Assembly: GCA_035495315.1 (NCBI GenBank)
Contig: DATJGF010000234.1
Span: forward strand, 1 to 64,000
From: DATJGF01 sp035495315
Lineage (GTDB): Bacteria > Verrucomicrobiota > Verrucomicrobiia > Limisphaerales > UBA8199
Length of the DNA stretch: 64,000 nt
Reading direction: 5' to 3'
The position numbers and the translations under genes were made by a program. The notes under the pieces are model-generated. The model was not told the origin of the DNA. It did not search any database and saw only the letters and a list, made by a program, of their open reading frames with translations. Positions 7,522 to 16,943 of the stretch are shown in pieces. Numbering within the stretch: the stretch's first letter is position 1; every line of letters begins with the position of its first letter.

Positions 7522-8202
7522 AATTTTCTAATTCAATCCAAAGCACAGGAAGTGCCTCCTCCAACTTGGAAGGTCCAACACGAAGGGGCACAAAAGCTTG
7601 CGTATTCGAACCCAGTTTACAACCCATGTCAGCGAGGTAGAGGAATCGTGCAAATTGCAGACTTTAGCAGTGCGTTATGCAGTTTGCAGACTGTACTTCG
7701 CCCCACCGGAGTTAAGAAAGCGACCCTACGGCCAGCAAGCTAGTTAGAGAGTTAGAGCGAATGGCGCTTCAGCGGCATTTGGTCTGCTAAAGCTGCTTTA
7801 ATAAGCAATCGCACGTGCTTCCATCCTCCAGCCAGCCGCCACGGTATCGTGGATACGGATGTGGCATTCCAGAATTTAAGGCCAGAATCGCCAAGTGGCC
7901 AGCGGGTTAGTTGAGGGGCGGAACGCGGTTGGAAACAGCACACGCGCTCCTAAGTCCTTTCAGTGCAAAATGCATTGAAACTCCCAGGTGGCTCATGCAA
8001 CTAGCAAGATTCTTTGGCAGGAGACAACCCTCCTCAAAAGCTTCAACTACCTTTTATTAAGATCGTTGCACCCTCAGGTCTCAGTTGGCGGGCTGTTAGC
8101 TTTAAGACTTTGGACATGGAAGGCCAAAGTAGAGTCTCTGACTATTGCAGCAGAACTAGCCAAGCGGGATTTGAGAAAAACACAAAAGTGAAAGTTGAGA
8201 TT
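7522..8202. other. Intergenic region
   Basis: About 680 bases without a supported gene. It must hold the promoter of the minus-strand zinc-ribbon operon. The word TTGCAGACT occurs twice about 30 bases apart near 7655 and 7695. TGCAAAATGCA near 7964 recurs inverted as TGCATTTTGCA near 8522, flanking the frameshifted remnant at 8203-8456. No transposase is present. Confidence 0.35.
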
Positions 8203-8456
8203 ATGGCTCAAAAAGTTCCACTACCGAGCAGGACAAATGGGTACACACGAAAGTTATTAACATTCATTGATCTGATCGCTGCCGTTTATGAGGCTGCGGG
8301 AAAGCCCATGCGAATGGTTTGTTGCGTTTGGCGGTCAACGCACGACTGGGGCAACAGCGATTTATGAGCGTAAAACAGCAGCAAGGAGTCTTCCGATTCA
8401 GAGCGCCACGAGCGCAAAACCACAGCGTCTCCAACTGCAGCGGAAAGAAGCGATGA
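8203..8456 (+). pseudogene. Frameshifted remnant of a small hypothetical protein
   Basis: From ATG at 8203 one frame reads MAQKVPLPS...TFIDLIAAVYEAAGK and then degenerates. Moving one frame near 8290 gives a natural continuation, KAHANGLLRLAVNARLG, that runs to a TGA at 8454-8456. The joined reading looks like short Verrucomicrobial proteins with an LIxAxY(E/D)ACG...LAVNARL pattern, which I recall but cannot look up. One missing base would explain it. This could also be coincidence in non-coding DNA. Confidence 0.35.
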
Positions 8457-8597
8457 GGCAACGACTTCTCTGGTCTGCTGATGAGGGCGGAATGTTCTGC
8501 ACCAGAAAATATCTATGCACCGTGCATTTTGCATGATATGTTAAGCGTACCTTCATTGGCCGGACGCGGGTGCGCTCGACTCGACGCGGGGAAGCGC

Positions 8598-10388
8598 ATG
8601 ATCTACCGATTTCGACACGGAATCATCGGACCATTAGCCATCTTTTGGCTGATTGTCACGGTAGCTAGCGTGATAACAGGGGCCGTAGCGTGGAGCCGGT
8701 TCTCTCGGCGAGTAAATGCCTCCGCCGAGCCTGACCAGTTTCGCGAATCGATTAATCATCTTCAGCAAATCACCTGGGTGGCCGGATTGCTCGGCGTTGG
8801 GGCGGGGCTGTTCGCGCTGTACCTCTACAAGGTGGATTACTGTCAGGAGCGTGCGCGGCGGGAATTACTGGAGGAGAAGCTGCATGCCGAACAAGCTGTT
8901 CGGGAGAAGAGCGCTTTCCTGGCCAACATGAGTCACGAGATCCGCAGTCCCATGAACGCCATTCTTGGCTTCAGCGAACTGTTGGAACCGGAGGGACTGA
9001 CGCCGAAGCAATCCCAGTATGTGCGAGCTATCCGTGACAGCGGCGCATCATTGCTGCAACTAATCAATGATATTCTCGATCTGTCCAAGCTCGAAGCGGG
9101 GAAGGTGGAACTGCATCCCGATCCAACAGATTTGCGCGATTCCTGTGAGTTCCTCCGCACGGTTTTCGGCCAGCAGGCGCTGAAGAAGTCACTGCAACTC
9201 CAATTTGAGGTCTCGCCGAATTTACCGCGTGCTTTGTTGTTGGACCGCCTGAGGTTGCGTCAGGTGATGGTCAACTTGCTCGGTAATGCGATGAAATTCA
9301 CCGAGCGAGGCTGCGTCAAAACCCGAGTCGTTTGGCAAGGCCCGGCCAACAGTGGTGTTGGCACACTGTTGATCGATGTCGCGGACAGCGGCATTGGAAT
9401 TGCGGGTGACAAACTGGAGGAGGTTTTCCAACCTTTCGTCCAGGCCGACTCGCAGCGAAGAGCCGAAAGGGAAGGCACCGGTATGGGGTTGACCATCGTC
9501 AAACGCGTCACCGAACTGATGGGAGGCAGCCTAACTGTTGAGAGCGTCGTCGGCGAAGGCACGATCTTCCACTTGCGATTTTCCGACGTCCCCGTTTCGG
9601 CACTGGCTCCTGTGGGAGACCACGCTGAACCAGGGGGAGCAGTGGACTTTAATGATTTCGCGCCGGCCACAGTGCTGGTGGCCGATGACAATCAGACCAA
9701 CCGCACCCTGATGGCTGGCATATTTGAAGCAACCCATCACCGCCTGCTTTTTGCCAACAACGGCCAGGAGGTGTTGGACCACCTTAAGGCGGCAAGACCA
9801 GACGTGATATTGCTAGATATTCGAATGCCAGTAATGGACGGGCGAACGACCCTGGGGGAGATTCGCAAACAGCCGAGCCTGGCGTCCCTGCCAATTATCG
9901 CAGTCACTGCTTCGAGCGAGCCCAGCGGAGACACCGAGTTGCGCGGTCAGTTCAGCGCCTTCATTCGTAAGCCTTTCTCACGACAGACTCTTTTCCTGGC
10001 GCTGGCTGAATTTTTACAAAAGGCATCCCCCACGAATGGACTGCAGCGCCAGGATCTCAAGCAAGCCTTCCAGAGCATTCCGGCCGTGTCGTTGGCCCAA
10101 GCCGCTCAGTGGCGGGAACTCGCTCCGGAACTGCGCCGTCAGCAGGCAACCGTATGGCCCCCACTACGCGACAGCCTGGCGGTGAATGAGACGCGCGCCT
10201 TCGCTCACCACCTCTTTCTCCTGAGCGAGACAGCACAGTGCGGGCCTTTGGCCGCTTATGCCGCGGCGCTCACCACCTTCGCTGATTCCTACGCCATCGG
10301 CCAGATGGAACATCATCTCGCCGCATTTCCCAGGCTCGTCGAATCCATTGAAACCTCCTCGGCTCAGGCTGAACCGCAACCGGTATGA
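8598..10388 (+). CDS. Hybrid sensor histidine kinase with C-terminal receiver
   Basis: 596 residues from ATG at 8598 (GGGGAAGCGC upstream). Two membrane segments (about 10-32 and 58-78) enclose a very short external part, so sensing is probably in or at the membrane. The HisKA H-box has His113 in NMSHEIRSPMN. The ATPase domain shows the N-box (GNAMKF, about 229-234), G1 DSGIGI (263-268) and G2 GTGMGL. A receiver follows with VLVADDNQ and phosphoacceptor Asp407 in LLDIRMPVMDG. The last 100 residues are helical and Hpt-like, but no clear phosphorylatable His motif is seen. The stop overlaps the next gene's ATG by 4 bases, so the two are translationally coupled. Confidence 0.88.
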   Translation: MIYRFRHGIIGPLAIFWLIVTVASVITGAVAWSRFSRRVNASAEPDQFRESINHLQQITWVAGLLGVGAGLFALYLYKVDYCQERARRELLEEKLHAEQAVREKSAFLANMSHEIRSPMNAILGFSELLEPEGLTPKQSQYVRAIRDSGASLLQLINDILDLSKLEAGKVELHPDPTDLRDSCEFLRTVFGQQALKKSLQLQFEVSPNLPRALLLDRLRLRQVMVNLLGNAMKFTERGCVKTRVVWQGPANSGVGTLLIDVADSGIGIAGDKLEEVFQPFVQADSQRRAEREGTGMGLTIVKRVTELMGGSLTVESVVGEGTIFHLRFSDVPVSALAPVGDHAEPGGAVDFNDFAPATVLVADDNQTNRTLMAGIFEATHHRLLFANNGQEVLDHLKAARPDVILLDIRMPVMDGRTTLGEIRKQPSLASLPIIAVTASSEPSGDTELRGQFSAFIRKPFSRQTLFLALAEFLQKASPTNGLQRQDLKQAFQSIPAVSLAQAAQWRELAPELRRQQATVWPPLRDSLAVNETRAFAHHLFLLSETAQCGPLAAYAAALTTFADSYAIGQMEHHLAAFPRLVESIETSSAQAEPQPV

Positions 10389-11503
10389 CCCTTCCTTTGC
10401 GAGAAACCAACGCCGGTTGTTTGCTTGTTGTCGATGACCAGGAGTCCAATATCCAAGTTGTAGGCGCCGCTCTTGGCAAACTCGGGTTCGAAATCCTGCC
10501 TGCAACCGGCGGGCTACAGGTTTTTCAACGGTTAGCGGTTCGCCGACCCGATCTCATCCTGCTCGACCTGCTCATGCCAGATATGGACGGATTCGAGGTT
10601 TGCCGTCGAATTCGTGAGAACCCCGATTGGGCCGAGATTCCCATCGTTTTCCTTTCTTCCGCGGACGACAAGGGGCTGATTGTGCGGGCGTTGGAAAGCG
10701 GTGGCGTGGACTACATTACCAAGCCCTTCAACCAGGCCGAGTTGGTGACGCGCGTCCGTACGCACTTGGCGCTCAAACGGGCTCGCGACGAACTCAAGCA
10801 ACTCGCCGAAGATCGGGACGAGTTGCTCGGCATCCTTACCCATGACCTCAAAAACCACCTGGGCGGCATGGACATGAGTGCGCAACTGCTGCGGGACCGC
10901 ACCGAAGCGATGGCCGATCCCAAGCTGCGGCTCATGGCTGAGAACATCTCCCATTCGAGCAGCCAGATGCTCGCTTTCGTGAAAGAGTTTTTAGCAAACG
11001 CTTCCGCAGACCACGGCGTGCAGGTGCAGACCGAGCCGGTTAACCTGTCGGATGCAGCCGCTCGCGCCGTCCAACAACATCAGGAGGCGGCTAAGCACAA
11101 GCAACTCCTTTTGAAGGTCGTTCTTCCGCCCAATGGCTCGCTCGTGCAAGCCGATGGCGCCGCCCTCAACCAGGTGCTCGATAACCTCCTATCCAACGCC
11201 ATCAAGTTCTCTCCGCCCGGCAAGCAGATCCGCCTCACGGTTTGCCCACCGGGTGCCAGGTACGTGGAATGCCAGGTTCAGGATGAAGGGCCCGGGTTTA
11301 GCCAAGAGGACAAAGCTCGCATGTTTCGCCGGTATGGCCGCCTGTCAGCCAGGCCCACTGGGGGTGAACCTTCCACCGGCCTGGGGTTGAGCATCGTTAA
11401 GAAGCTAGTCCTGGCCATGCGAGGTGAATTGGCTTGCGAAAGTACTCCGGGCAACGGTGCCACCTTCGCCTTCCGTTTGCCTCGGGCCACGATTTCTCAT
11501 TGA
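10385..11503 (+). CDS. Receiver-histidine kinase (REC-HisKA-HATPase)
   Basis: A soluble protein in which an N-terminal receiver (VVDDQ at 15-19, Asp61 in LLDLLMPDMDGF, Lys113 in ITKPFN) is followed by a histidine kinase core. His153 lies in GILTHDLKNHLGG; the N-box is LLSNAIKF and the G2 box GLGLSIVKKL. This order lets a kinase be switched by an upstream phosphotransfer, here most likely from the hybrid kinase encoded immediately before it. The start overlaps that gene by 4 bases. The sigma-54 activator gene begins 10 bases after its stop. Confidence 0.88.
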   Translation: MTLPLRETNAGCLLVVDDQESNIQVVGAALGKLGFEILPATGGLQVFQRLAVRRPDLILLDLLMPDMDGFEVCRRIRENPDWAEIPIVFLSSADDKGLIVRALESGGVDYITKPFNQAELVTRVRTHLALKRARDELKQLAEDRDELLGILTHDLKNHLGGMDMSAQLLRDRTEAMADPKLRLMAENISHSSSQMLAFVKEFLANASADHGVQVQTEPVNLSDAAARAVQQHQEAAKHKQLLLKVVLPPNGSLVQADGAALNQVLDNLLSNAIKFSPPGKQIRLTVCPPGARYVECQVQDEGPGFSQEDKARMFRRYGRLSARPTGGEPSTGLGLSIVKKLVLAMRGELACESTPGNGATFAFRLPRATISH

Positions 11504-11513
11504 TATTGCTTTT

Positions 11514-12878
11514 ATGGACTTCCTGGTCATCGATGACGACAAAACATTCCGGGAGGCGACTTGCCTGCTGATCGACAGCGAAGGCCATTACGCGGAAGCC
11601 GCCAGCTCGGGAGCTTTGGGCTTGACGGAGCTAAAGGAAGGAAAATTTGATTCAGTTCTCCTGGACCTTAATCTTGGCTCCGAAAACGGGCTGGGCATCC
11701 TGGAACAGATTCTCAAGCGCCAGCCGCATCTGCCGGTGATCATTTTTACGGCACAAGGCAGCGTAAAAAATGCGGTGGAGGCCATGCGGCGCGGCGCGGT
11801 GGATTTTTTGGAAAAGCCGTTCACTCGCGAACAATTCCACCTGGTGCTCGCCCGGGTGCAGCGCTTCCACCAACTCAACCAGAATATCGAGCGGCTGGAA
11901 CGGGAAGTTAAGGACAGCAACGCTCAGAGCCCGGAGATCCTGCTGGATTCGAGCATGCCGCGCGTCAATGAGGTGATGGATACCCTGATTCGAGCGGCGA
12001 GAACATCAGCCTCAATTTTAATTCTCGGGGAAAGCGGCACCGGCAAGAGTGTGGTGGCCCGCGCCGTTCACCAGCAGAGCCATCTATCTGATAAACCTTT
12101 CGTCACCGTGAGTTGTCCGAGTCTGTCCAGGGAGCTGCTGGAAAGCGAACTCTTCGGCCACGTTAAAGGTGCTTTCACCGGCGCTCTGCAAGACCACTGG
12201 GGCAAGGTCAAGGCGGCCGCGGGCGGGACCCTGTTCCTCGATGAGATCGGCGACTTGCCGATGGAGATCCAGCCCAAGTTGCTTCGGCTTCTCCAGGAGC
12301 GTGAATACGAACGGGTGGGCGAGAATGTCACCCGCCAGGCGGAGGTGCGGATCATTGCCGCTACGAGCCACGATCTCAAAAAGCGCGTCGCGGCGGGTGC
12401 GTTTCGCGAAGACCTTTATTTTCGGCTTAATGTCATCACTGTTGAAATGCCACCCCTGCGCGAGCGGCCTGGCGACGTGGTTGCTTTCGCGGAGCACTAC
12501 CTCAGACATTTTGCAGCCCTGTGCGGACACCGTCTGAATGGCTTTTCAGCTCCGGCTCTGGACGGTATCCGCGCCTATCCGTGGCCAGGAAACCTCAGGG
12601 AGTTGCGCAACGCCATAGAACGCGCTGTCATCATGGTCAAAGGGAGCAAGATAAACCTGGAAGACCTTCCCGCAGAATTACGCGGCCAGACTGTTTCAGG
12701 CGCTAATGACAGCGATACTTCGCCGCAGGTTGGTGCGATGGTCTCGATGGAGCACTTGGAGGAAGCGCACCTCCGCAAAGTCCTGGAAAGAACCTCAAAC
12801 CTGGGTGAGGCCGCTCAGATCCTTGGCATCGATCAGGCCACTCTCTACCGGAAACGCAAGAAAATCGGGTTGGAATAA
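11514..12878 (+). CDS. NtrC-family sigma-54-dependent response regulator
   Basis: Complete three-domain activator of 454 residues. The receiver has DDDK at 7-10 and Asp51 in LLDLNLGSENG. The AAA+ domain has Walker A GESGTGKS at 172-179, the sigma-54-contacting GAFTGA at 219-224 and Walker B GGTLFLDEIGD. The Fis-type helix-turn-helix is at about 415-454 (LGEAAQILGIDQATLYRKRK). It should remodel sigma-54 RNA polymerase at -24/-12 promoters when phosphorylated, probably by the two kinases upstream. The frame is open to 11424, but ATG at 11514 matches the domain start. Confidence 0.93.
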   Translation: MDFLVIDDDKTFREATCLLIDSEGHYAEAASSGALGLTELKEGKFDSVLLDLNLGSENGLGILEQILKRQPHLPVIIFTAQGSVKNAVEAMRRGAVDFLEKPFTREQFHLVLARVQRFHQLNQNIERLEREVKDSNAQSPEILLDSSMPRVNEVMDTLIRAARTSASILILGESGTGKSVVARAVHQQSHLSDKPFVTVSCPSLSRELLESELFGHVKGAFTGALQDHWGKVKAAAGGTLFLDEIGDLPMEIQPKLLRLLQEREYERVGENVTRQAEVRIIAATSHDLKKRVAAGAFREDLYFRLNVITVEMPPLRERPGDVVAFAEHYLRHFAALCGHRLNGFSAPALDGIRAYPWPGNLRELRNAIERAVIMVKGSKINLEDLPAELRGQTVSGANDSDTSPQVGAMVSMEHLEEAHLRKVLERTSNLGEAAQILGIDQATLYRKRKKIGLE

Positions 12879-13159
12879 AATCTCCAAGGTGCTGGATTGT
12901 ACGACAAGCGGGCGATACTCCCGCGCAAAACAGCGTTTTCAGTTTCGGAGTCCTCTGTCTTAGCCGGGAGCCACGGGTGCCAGGCTGGAAGCGCATTAAT
13001 CGGGAAGTTTTGCCCGCCAAAGTAGGTATTAACCCTATAACCCATCGGGATGTGCGTCATTAGAGTCCCATAAGCCTACTCGCGCAGGGCGCCGTTCGGC
13101 CAGCGAGTCTCCAATCACTCAGCAAGCGCCCTGCCGAAGCAGCGAATATCAAGCGGTAA

Positions 13160-15253
13160 ATGCGAAGTCTAAGTGAACAGTTGCCAGCAACGGCGAACCC
13201 CGAGCCGTTGCTGGCTGCCTCAGCGACGATCCCCTCCGGAGAAGCGGCTAAGCTAATTGAAAATGCGAAGCTCTATCGCGTAGTTCACAGGGAGTTAATC
13301 CGACAGCGGAAATCGGAGGAAGCACTGCGAGAAAGCGAAGAGAGGTTCCGGGCAATCCTGGAAAACTCAACGACGGTGATCTTCATCAAAAGTACCGAAG
13401 GCCAATACCTGCAAATCAACCAATGGTTTACCAAACTGTTCGGCGTCACCCAGGCACAGATCGAGGGCAAAACCGATTTTGACATCTTTCCCCCCGCAAT
13501 TGCCAAAACATTTCGAGAGAATGACTTGAAGGTGATAGAGACAGGCAAAGCGCTCGAAGTCGAGGAGGTGGCGCCGCATGCCGATGGACCGCATAACTAT
13601 ATTTCCGTCAAGTTCCCATTGCGCCGTCCGGACGGGAGCATTTATGCGATAGCCGGTATCTCGACGGATATCACCGAGCGTAAGCGCAATGAGGAAGTCT
13701 CGCAGCGCCTGGCGGCGATCGTGGACAGTTCCGACGATGCGATCGTGGGCAAAAATCTCGAAGGAATCATTACTTCCTGGAACCGGGGCGCTGAACGGAT
13801 CTTCGGCTACACGGCGAACGAGGCAATCGGAAAATCCATCACATTGTTAATTCCGCTGGATCGGCGCGACGAAGAGGTGCGGATCCTGGACCGGATCCGC
13901 CGTGGTGAGCGGGTCGAGCATATTGAAACGGTGCGCCAGCGCAAGGACGGAACCCCGATCGAAATCTCTTTGACCATTTCGCCGATCAAGGACAGCACCG
14001 GCACGATAATCGGCGCCTCGAAAATCGCGCGGGACATTACGGAACGAAAACGCGCCGAGCGCCAACAATTGGCGTTGTACGAGCTGGTCAGCAAAGTGAA
14101 TCGGGCAGCGGCCATGCCCGACATCCTGGAGGCGGCAATCGAGGCCATCTGCCGCTGTCAAAATGCGGCTCGGGCGTCGATTCTGCAATACGATGCCGAT
14201 CAAGTAATGCGGTTTAAGGCCTGGCGCGGCCTCTCGGACGAATACCGCAAAGCGGTGGAAGGCCACTCGCCCTGGAGGCACGACGACCCGGCCCCGGAAC
14301 CCGTTTGTATTGATGACGTAAGTCAGTTCCCGCTGGAGCCAGCCTTGCGCGCGGTGATTTCGCGCGAAGGCATCCGAGCGCTCGCCTTCATCCCGCTGTT
14401 GGGCGAGCGCGAACTGCTGGGCAAGTTCATGGTCTACTACGATTCCCCGCATCCATTCACGCCGCAGGAAATCCGCAACGCTCAAACGGTGGCAAGCCAG
14501 GTCGTCTTTGCGATCGAGCGCCACAAGAGTGGGGAACAACTTGAACACCTGGTGAACCAGCGCACGGCTTCCTTGCGCGAAGCCATCAGCCAGATGGAGG
14601 AATTCTCTTACAGTGTTTCACACGATCTGCGGGCGCCGCTACGGGCCATTCACGGGTTCGCCGACGCGGTCCTGGAGGATTACGGCGAAAAAATCCAAGC
14701 CGAAGGAAAAAACTACCTGGAGCGAATTGTTCACAACAGCTCGCGGATGGAGCGGCTGGTGAACGATGTTCTGACCTACAGCCGGGTCAGCCGCCGCGAG
14801 GTGCAGCTCGAACCTGTCTGTCTGGAAAAGCTGGTTCGCGATATCGTGCGGCACTACCCGGAATTTGATGCCGCCCAGATTGTCATTAAGGAAAACCTGA
14901 GCGCCGTCCTCGCCCACGAACCCTCGTTGAGCCAGGCCATTGCCAACCTGTTGAACAACGCGGTGAAATTTGTGCCGCCCGGCAGAGCGCCGCGGATCGT
15001 GATCCGCAGCGAGCAGATGGAGGATAAAGTCCGGCTTTGGGTGGAGGATAATGGCATTGGGATTAAACCTGAGTATCAGCCGCGCTTGTTCGGCATGTTC
15101 GAACGGATTCACCCGGAAGGGGCGTATGAAGGCAACGGTATTGGACTGGCGATTGTCCGCAAAGCAGTCGAGCGCATGGGCGGGCAGGTCGGTGTCGAAT
15201 CCGATGGATTCCACGGCAGCAAATTCTGGATTCAACTGCAGGCGGTGAATTGA
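13160..15253 (+). CDS. PAS-PAS-GAF sensor histidine kinase
   Basis: 697-residue cytoplasmic kinase without membrane segments. A PAS domain at about 57-175 and a second at 180-300 each end in the S-box word DITERKR. A GAF domain (about 305-455) and a short coiled link follow. HisKA has His488 in FSYSVSHDLRAPLRAIHGFA, a subtype common in phytochrome-like and Rcp1-linked kinases. The HATPase domain has NLLNNAVKF, DNGIGI and GNGIGLAIVRK. Asp-only receiver gene 15259-15711 begins 5 bases after its stop and is the likely phosphorylation partner. The ligand is unknown. Confidence 0.9.
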   Translation: MRSLSEQLPATANPEPLLAASATIPSGEAAKLIENAKLYRVVHRELIRQRKSEEALRESEERFRAILENSTTVIFIKSTEGQYLQINQWFTKLFGVTQAQIEGKTDFDIFPPAIAKTFRENDLKVIETGKALEVEEVAPHADGPHNYISVKFPLRRPDGSIYAIAGISTDITERKRNEEVSQRLAAIVDSSDDAIVGKNLEGIITSWNRGAERIFGYTANEAIGKSITLLIPLDRRDEEVRILDRIRRGERVEHIETVRQRKDGTPIEISLTISPIKDSTGTIIGASKIARDITERKRAERQQLALYELVSKVNRAAAMPDILEAAIEAICRCQNAARASILQYDADQVMRFKAWRGLSDEYRKAVEGHSPWRHDDPAPEPVCIDDVSQFPLEPALRAVISREGIRALAFIPLLGERELLGKFMVYYDSPHPFTPQEIRNAQTVASQVVFAIERHKSGEQLEHLVNQRTASLREAISQMEEFSYSVSHDLRAPLRAIHGFADAVLEDYGEKIQAEGKNYLERIVHNSSRMERLVNDVLTYSRVSRREVQLEPVCLEKLVRDIVRHYPEFDAAQIVIKENLSAVLAHEPSLSQAIANLLNNAVKFVPPGRAPRIVIRSEQMEDKVRLWVEDNGIGIKPEYQPRLFGMFERIHPEGAYEGNGIGLAIVRKAVERMGGQVGVESDGFHGSKFWIQLQAVN

Positions 15254-15258
15254 TTTTT

Positions 15259-15711
15259 ATGAACGTCAGCCCCCATCACATTCTCCTAGTCGAAGACAAT
15301 GCCGATGATGTCTTTTTCATGCGTCGGGCTCTGAAGAAGTCCGGCCTTGATTGGTCGATGCAAGTAGTAACCGATGGCCAGGCGGCGATGGATTTCCTGG
15401 CCGGCTCGGCCGATTATGCCGATCGAACAAAATTCCCGATGCCTTCCCTAATTTTTCTGGACTTGAAGCTACCCTATGCCGGGGGATTTGAGGTGCTGGA
15501 CTGGATCCGTCAACAACCGCAGTTGCGAGAGATCCCGGTCATCATTCTGACCTCCTCCCCCGAGCAGAGAGATCAACGAAGGGCGGCCGAGCTCGGGGTC
15601 AAAGGCTATCTGATTAAACCGCCGAGCGATACGGTGCTGCGTAAAGTGGCCGAGGACTGGGCTTCTGCCGGGATAACCGAGTCCAGAGGGATGTCTAGTC
15701 TGGCGAGATAA
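15259..15711 (+). CDS. Single-domain response regulator (Rcp1/CheY-like)
   Basis: 150 residues, a lone receiver: ILLVEDNADD near the N-terminus, phosphoacceptor in FLDLKLPYAGGFEVL, conserved switch residue in ILTSSPEQRDQRRA and Lys in GYLIKPP. No output domain. This form, with EDNADD and LKLPxxxGFE, is the Rcp1 type that accompanies PAS or phytochrome kinases. It lies 5 bases downstream of such a kinase and is almost certainly its partner, passing the signal on by protein contact. ATG at 15259 is chosen over the in-frame TTG at 15250. Confidence 0.9.
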   Translation: MNVSPHHILLVEDNADDVFFMRRALKKSGLDWSMQVVTDGQAAMDFLAGSADYADRTKFPMPSLIFLDLKLPYAGGFEVLDWIRQQPQLREIPVIILTSSPEQRDQRRAAELGVKGYLIKPPSDTVLRKVAEDWASAGITESRGMSSLAR

Positions 15712-15799
15712 GCTCGAGGCATCGCACGACTTTTTGGTTCAATCTGCCCCAAGCGGCTGCCGCAGAAGATCGTCAGCGCGACAGCGCGTGAGCGCCGTA

Positions 15800-16081
15800 T
15801 TACTTGGCCCCGGTCCGCACCTTCTCCTTCTTAACTTCAAATTCGGCGCGCAGCGATTTGCGGTCGCTCACCAGTTGCTTCTGCAACTGTTCCATCGCTT
15901 CCGCGTCGCCTTGATTCACGGCTTTTTCAATTTCGCCTTTAAGAAAAAGCTCGCGCTCGGCAATCTTGGCCGCGCACTTAGATTCCAATTCAGCAATTTC
16001 TTTCTTTTGTTCCGCAGTCAATTTGACGGTCGGCTCGGTTTTGTTCAACCGTTCCATCGCCAATTCGTAAGCTGTTTTCAT
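15800..16081 (-). CDS. Hypothetical coiled-coil protein, 93 aa
   Basis: A small, highly charged helical protein (MKTAYELAMERLNK..., TAEQKKEIAELESKCAAK, EAMEQLQKQL) with no signal or membrane segment. The frame extends upstream to 16183, but that part is unlike protein; ATG at 16081 starts the charged helix. Similar short proteins are common in Verrucomicrobia genomes, without known function. Confidence 0.65.
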   Translation of the reverse strand: MKTAYELAMERLNKTEPTVKLTAEQKKEIAELESKCAAKIAERELFLKGEIEKAVNQGDAEAMEQLQKQLVSDRKSLRAEFEVKKEKVRTGAK

Positions 16082-16235
16082 AAGCAAGATACCAGGGGAC
16101 AAAACCGTCCCTCGGTAGTCCGGACCACGGTAGCGCGAAACGTTGGTGTTTGCCAGTTCGGAAGAGCTCCTGTGCCGCGGCACACATGAACCTGCCGGCA
16201 GAGGCCCGGCGCACTCGCAGACGAGGACCTCTGCG

Positions 16236-16700
16236 CTACGATGTACTGGGGCCGGGAGGCTTTTTCTTCCAAGGCATATCCGGAAATTTTGAAGGCAATT
16301 TGATTGATTGTGGTTTTGGTTTGGCCAAATCCAGCTCGGAATCGCTTGGCGGAATGGCTTCGCCCGTTTTAGCGTGTTGCGCGTCGGCGCGCCAGGAGGC
16401 GATCCGCGCCTGCAAACCGTGGTGTTCGGCGGTCGCCTTATCGCCGGCCTTCATGTAAAACAGCGAAAGGTTGGTGTGGACAAGCTGCTCATGGGGTTTG
16501 AGTTTTTCGGCTTTGTGCCCCTCGGAAATGGCGGCCGCAAAATCGCCCTTTCGATAATAAGCCATTCCCAACGCAAGTTGTGCATCAAAATGGATCGGGT
16601 CCTGGGCTAAAACGGCCTTCAGTTTGGCGATGGCATCTTCGTAATCGCCGGTGCTGAAAGCGAACATCGCGTCATCGTATTGCTCCTGAAACGAGGACAT
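16236..16700 (-). CDS. TPR-repeat protein
   Basis: 154 residues from ATG at 16700. Three tetratricopeptide repeats fill residues 1-105 (YDDAMFAFSTGDYEDAIAKL, AQLALGMAYYRKGDFAAAI, VHTNLSLFYMKAGD), followed by a Pro/Lys-rich disordered tail (KKKPPGP). TPRs mediate protein contacts; no enzymatic part is present. The upstream extension of the frame runs into an intergenic repeat and is not considered coding. Same strand as the coiled-coil gene 15800-16081, about 150 bases apart. Confidence 0.75.
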   Translation of the reverse strand: MSSFQEQYDDAMFAFSTGDYEDAIAKLKAVLAQDPIHFDAQLALGMAYYRKGDFAAAISEGHKAEKLKPHEQLVHTNLSLFYMKAGDKATAEHHGLQARIASWRADAQHAKTGEAIPPSDSELDLAKPKPQSIKLPSKFPDMPWKKKPPGPSTS

Positions 16701-16747
16701 GTGGGGAAACTTACGTGTGGCTGGGGAGGTATGCAAGGGGGAGGAGC

Positions 16748-16915
16748 GTGTTCCGTGTTTCGTAAGACGTAGCACGTAAAACGTAAAACGTGACGGTGCA
16801 TAGGTGCGTCTAGTTCTTACGTTTTACGTTTCACGATTACTCACACGGAACACGGAATACGCAACACTTGCTACGTTTTACGTTTTACGTTTTACGTATT
16901 CCGCATTACGCTTTC
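16748..16915. repeat. ACGTAAAACG / GTTCCGTGTT word-repeat array
   Basis: About 170 bases built from variants of ACGTAAAACG and TTACGTTTTACG, mixed with GTGTTCCGTGTTTCG and its complement, on both strands. The same words fill 28471-28692. They form a degenerate, partly self-complementary interspersed repeat rather than a clean tandem array. Confidence 0.8.
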
Positions 16916-16943
16916 CCCCATCGCCATTCCCAAGGCGACGCAA

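Noticed and set aside
13847..14548. 233-codon minus-strand frame opposite the PAS/GAF kinase
   Set aside because: Antisense shadow of well-defined kinase domains.
16850..16900. Tandem TTTTACG words suggesting a CRISPR array
   Set aside because: Units are 8-11 bases, have no unique spacers and occur on both strands; no cas genes.
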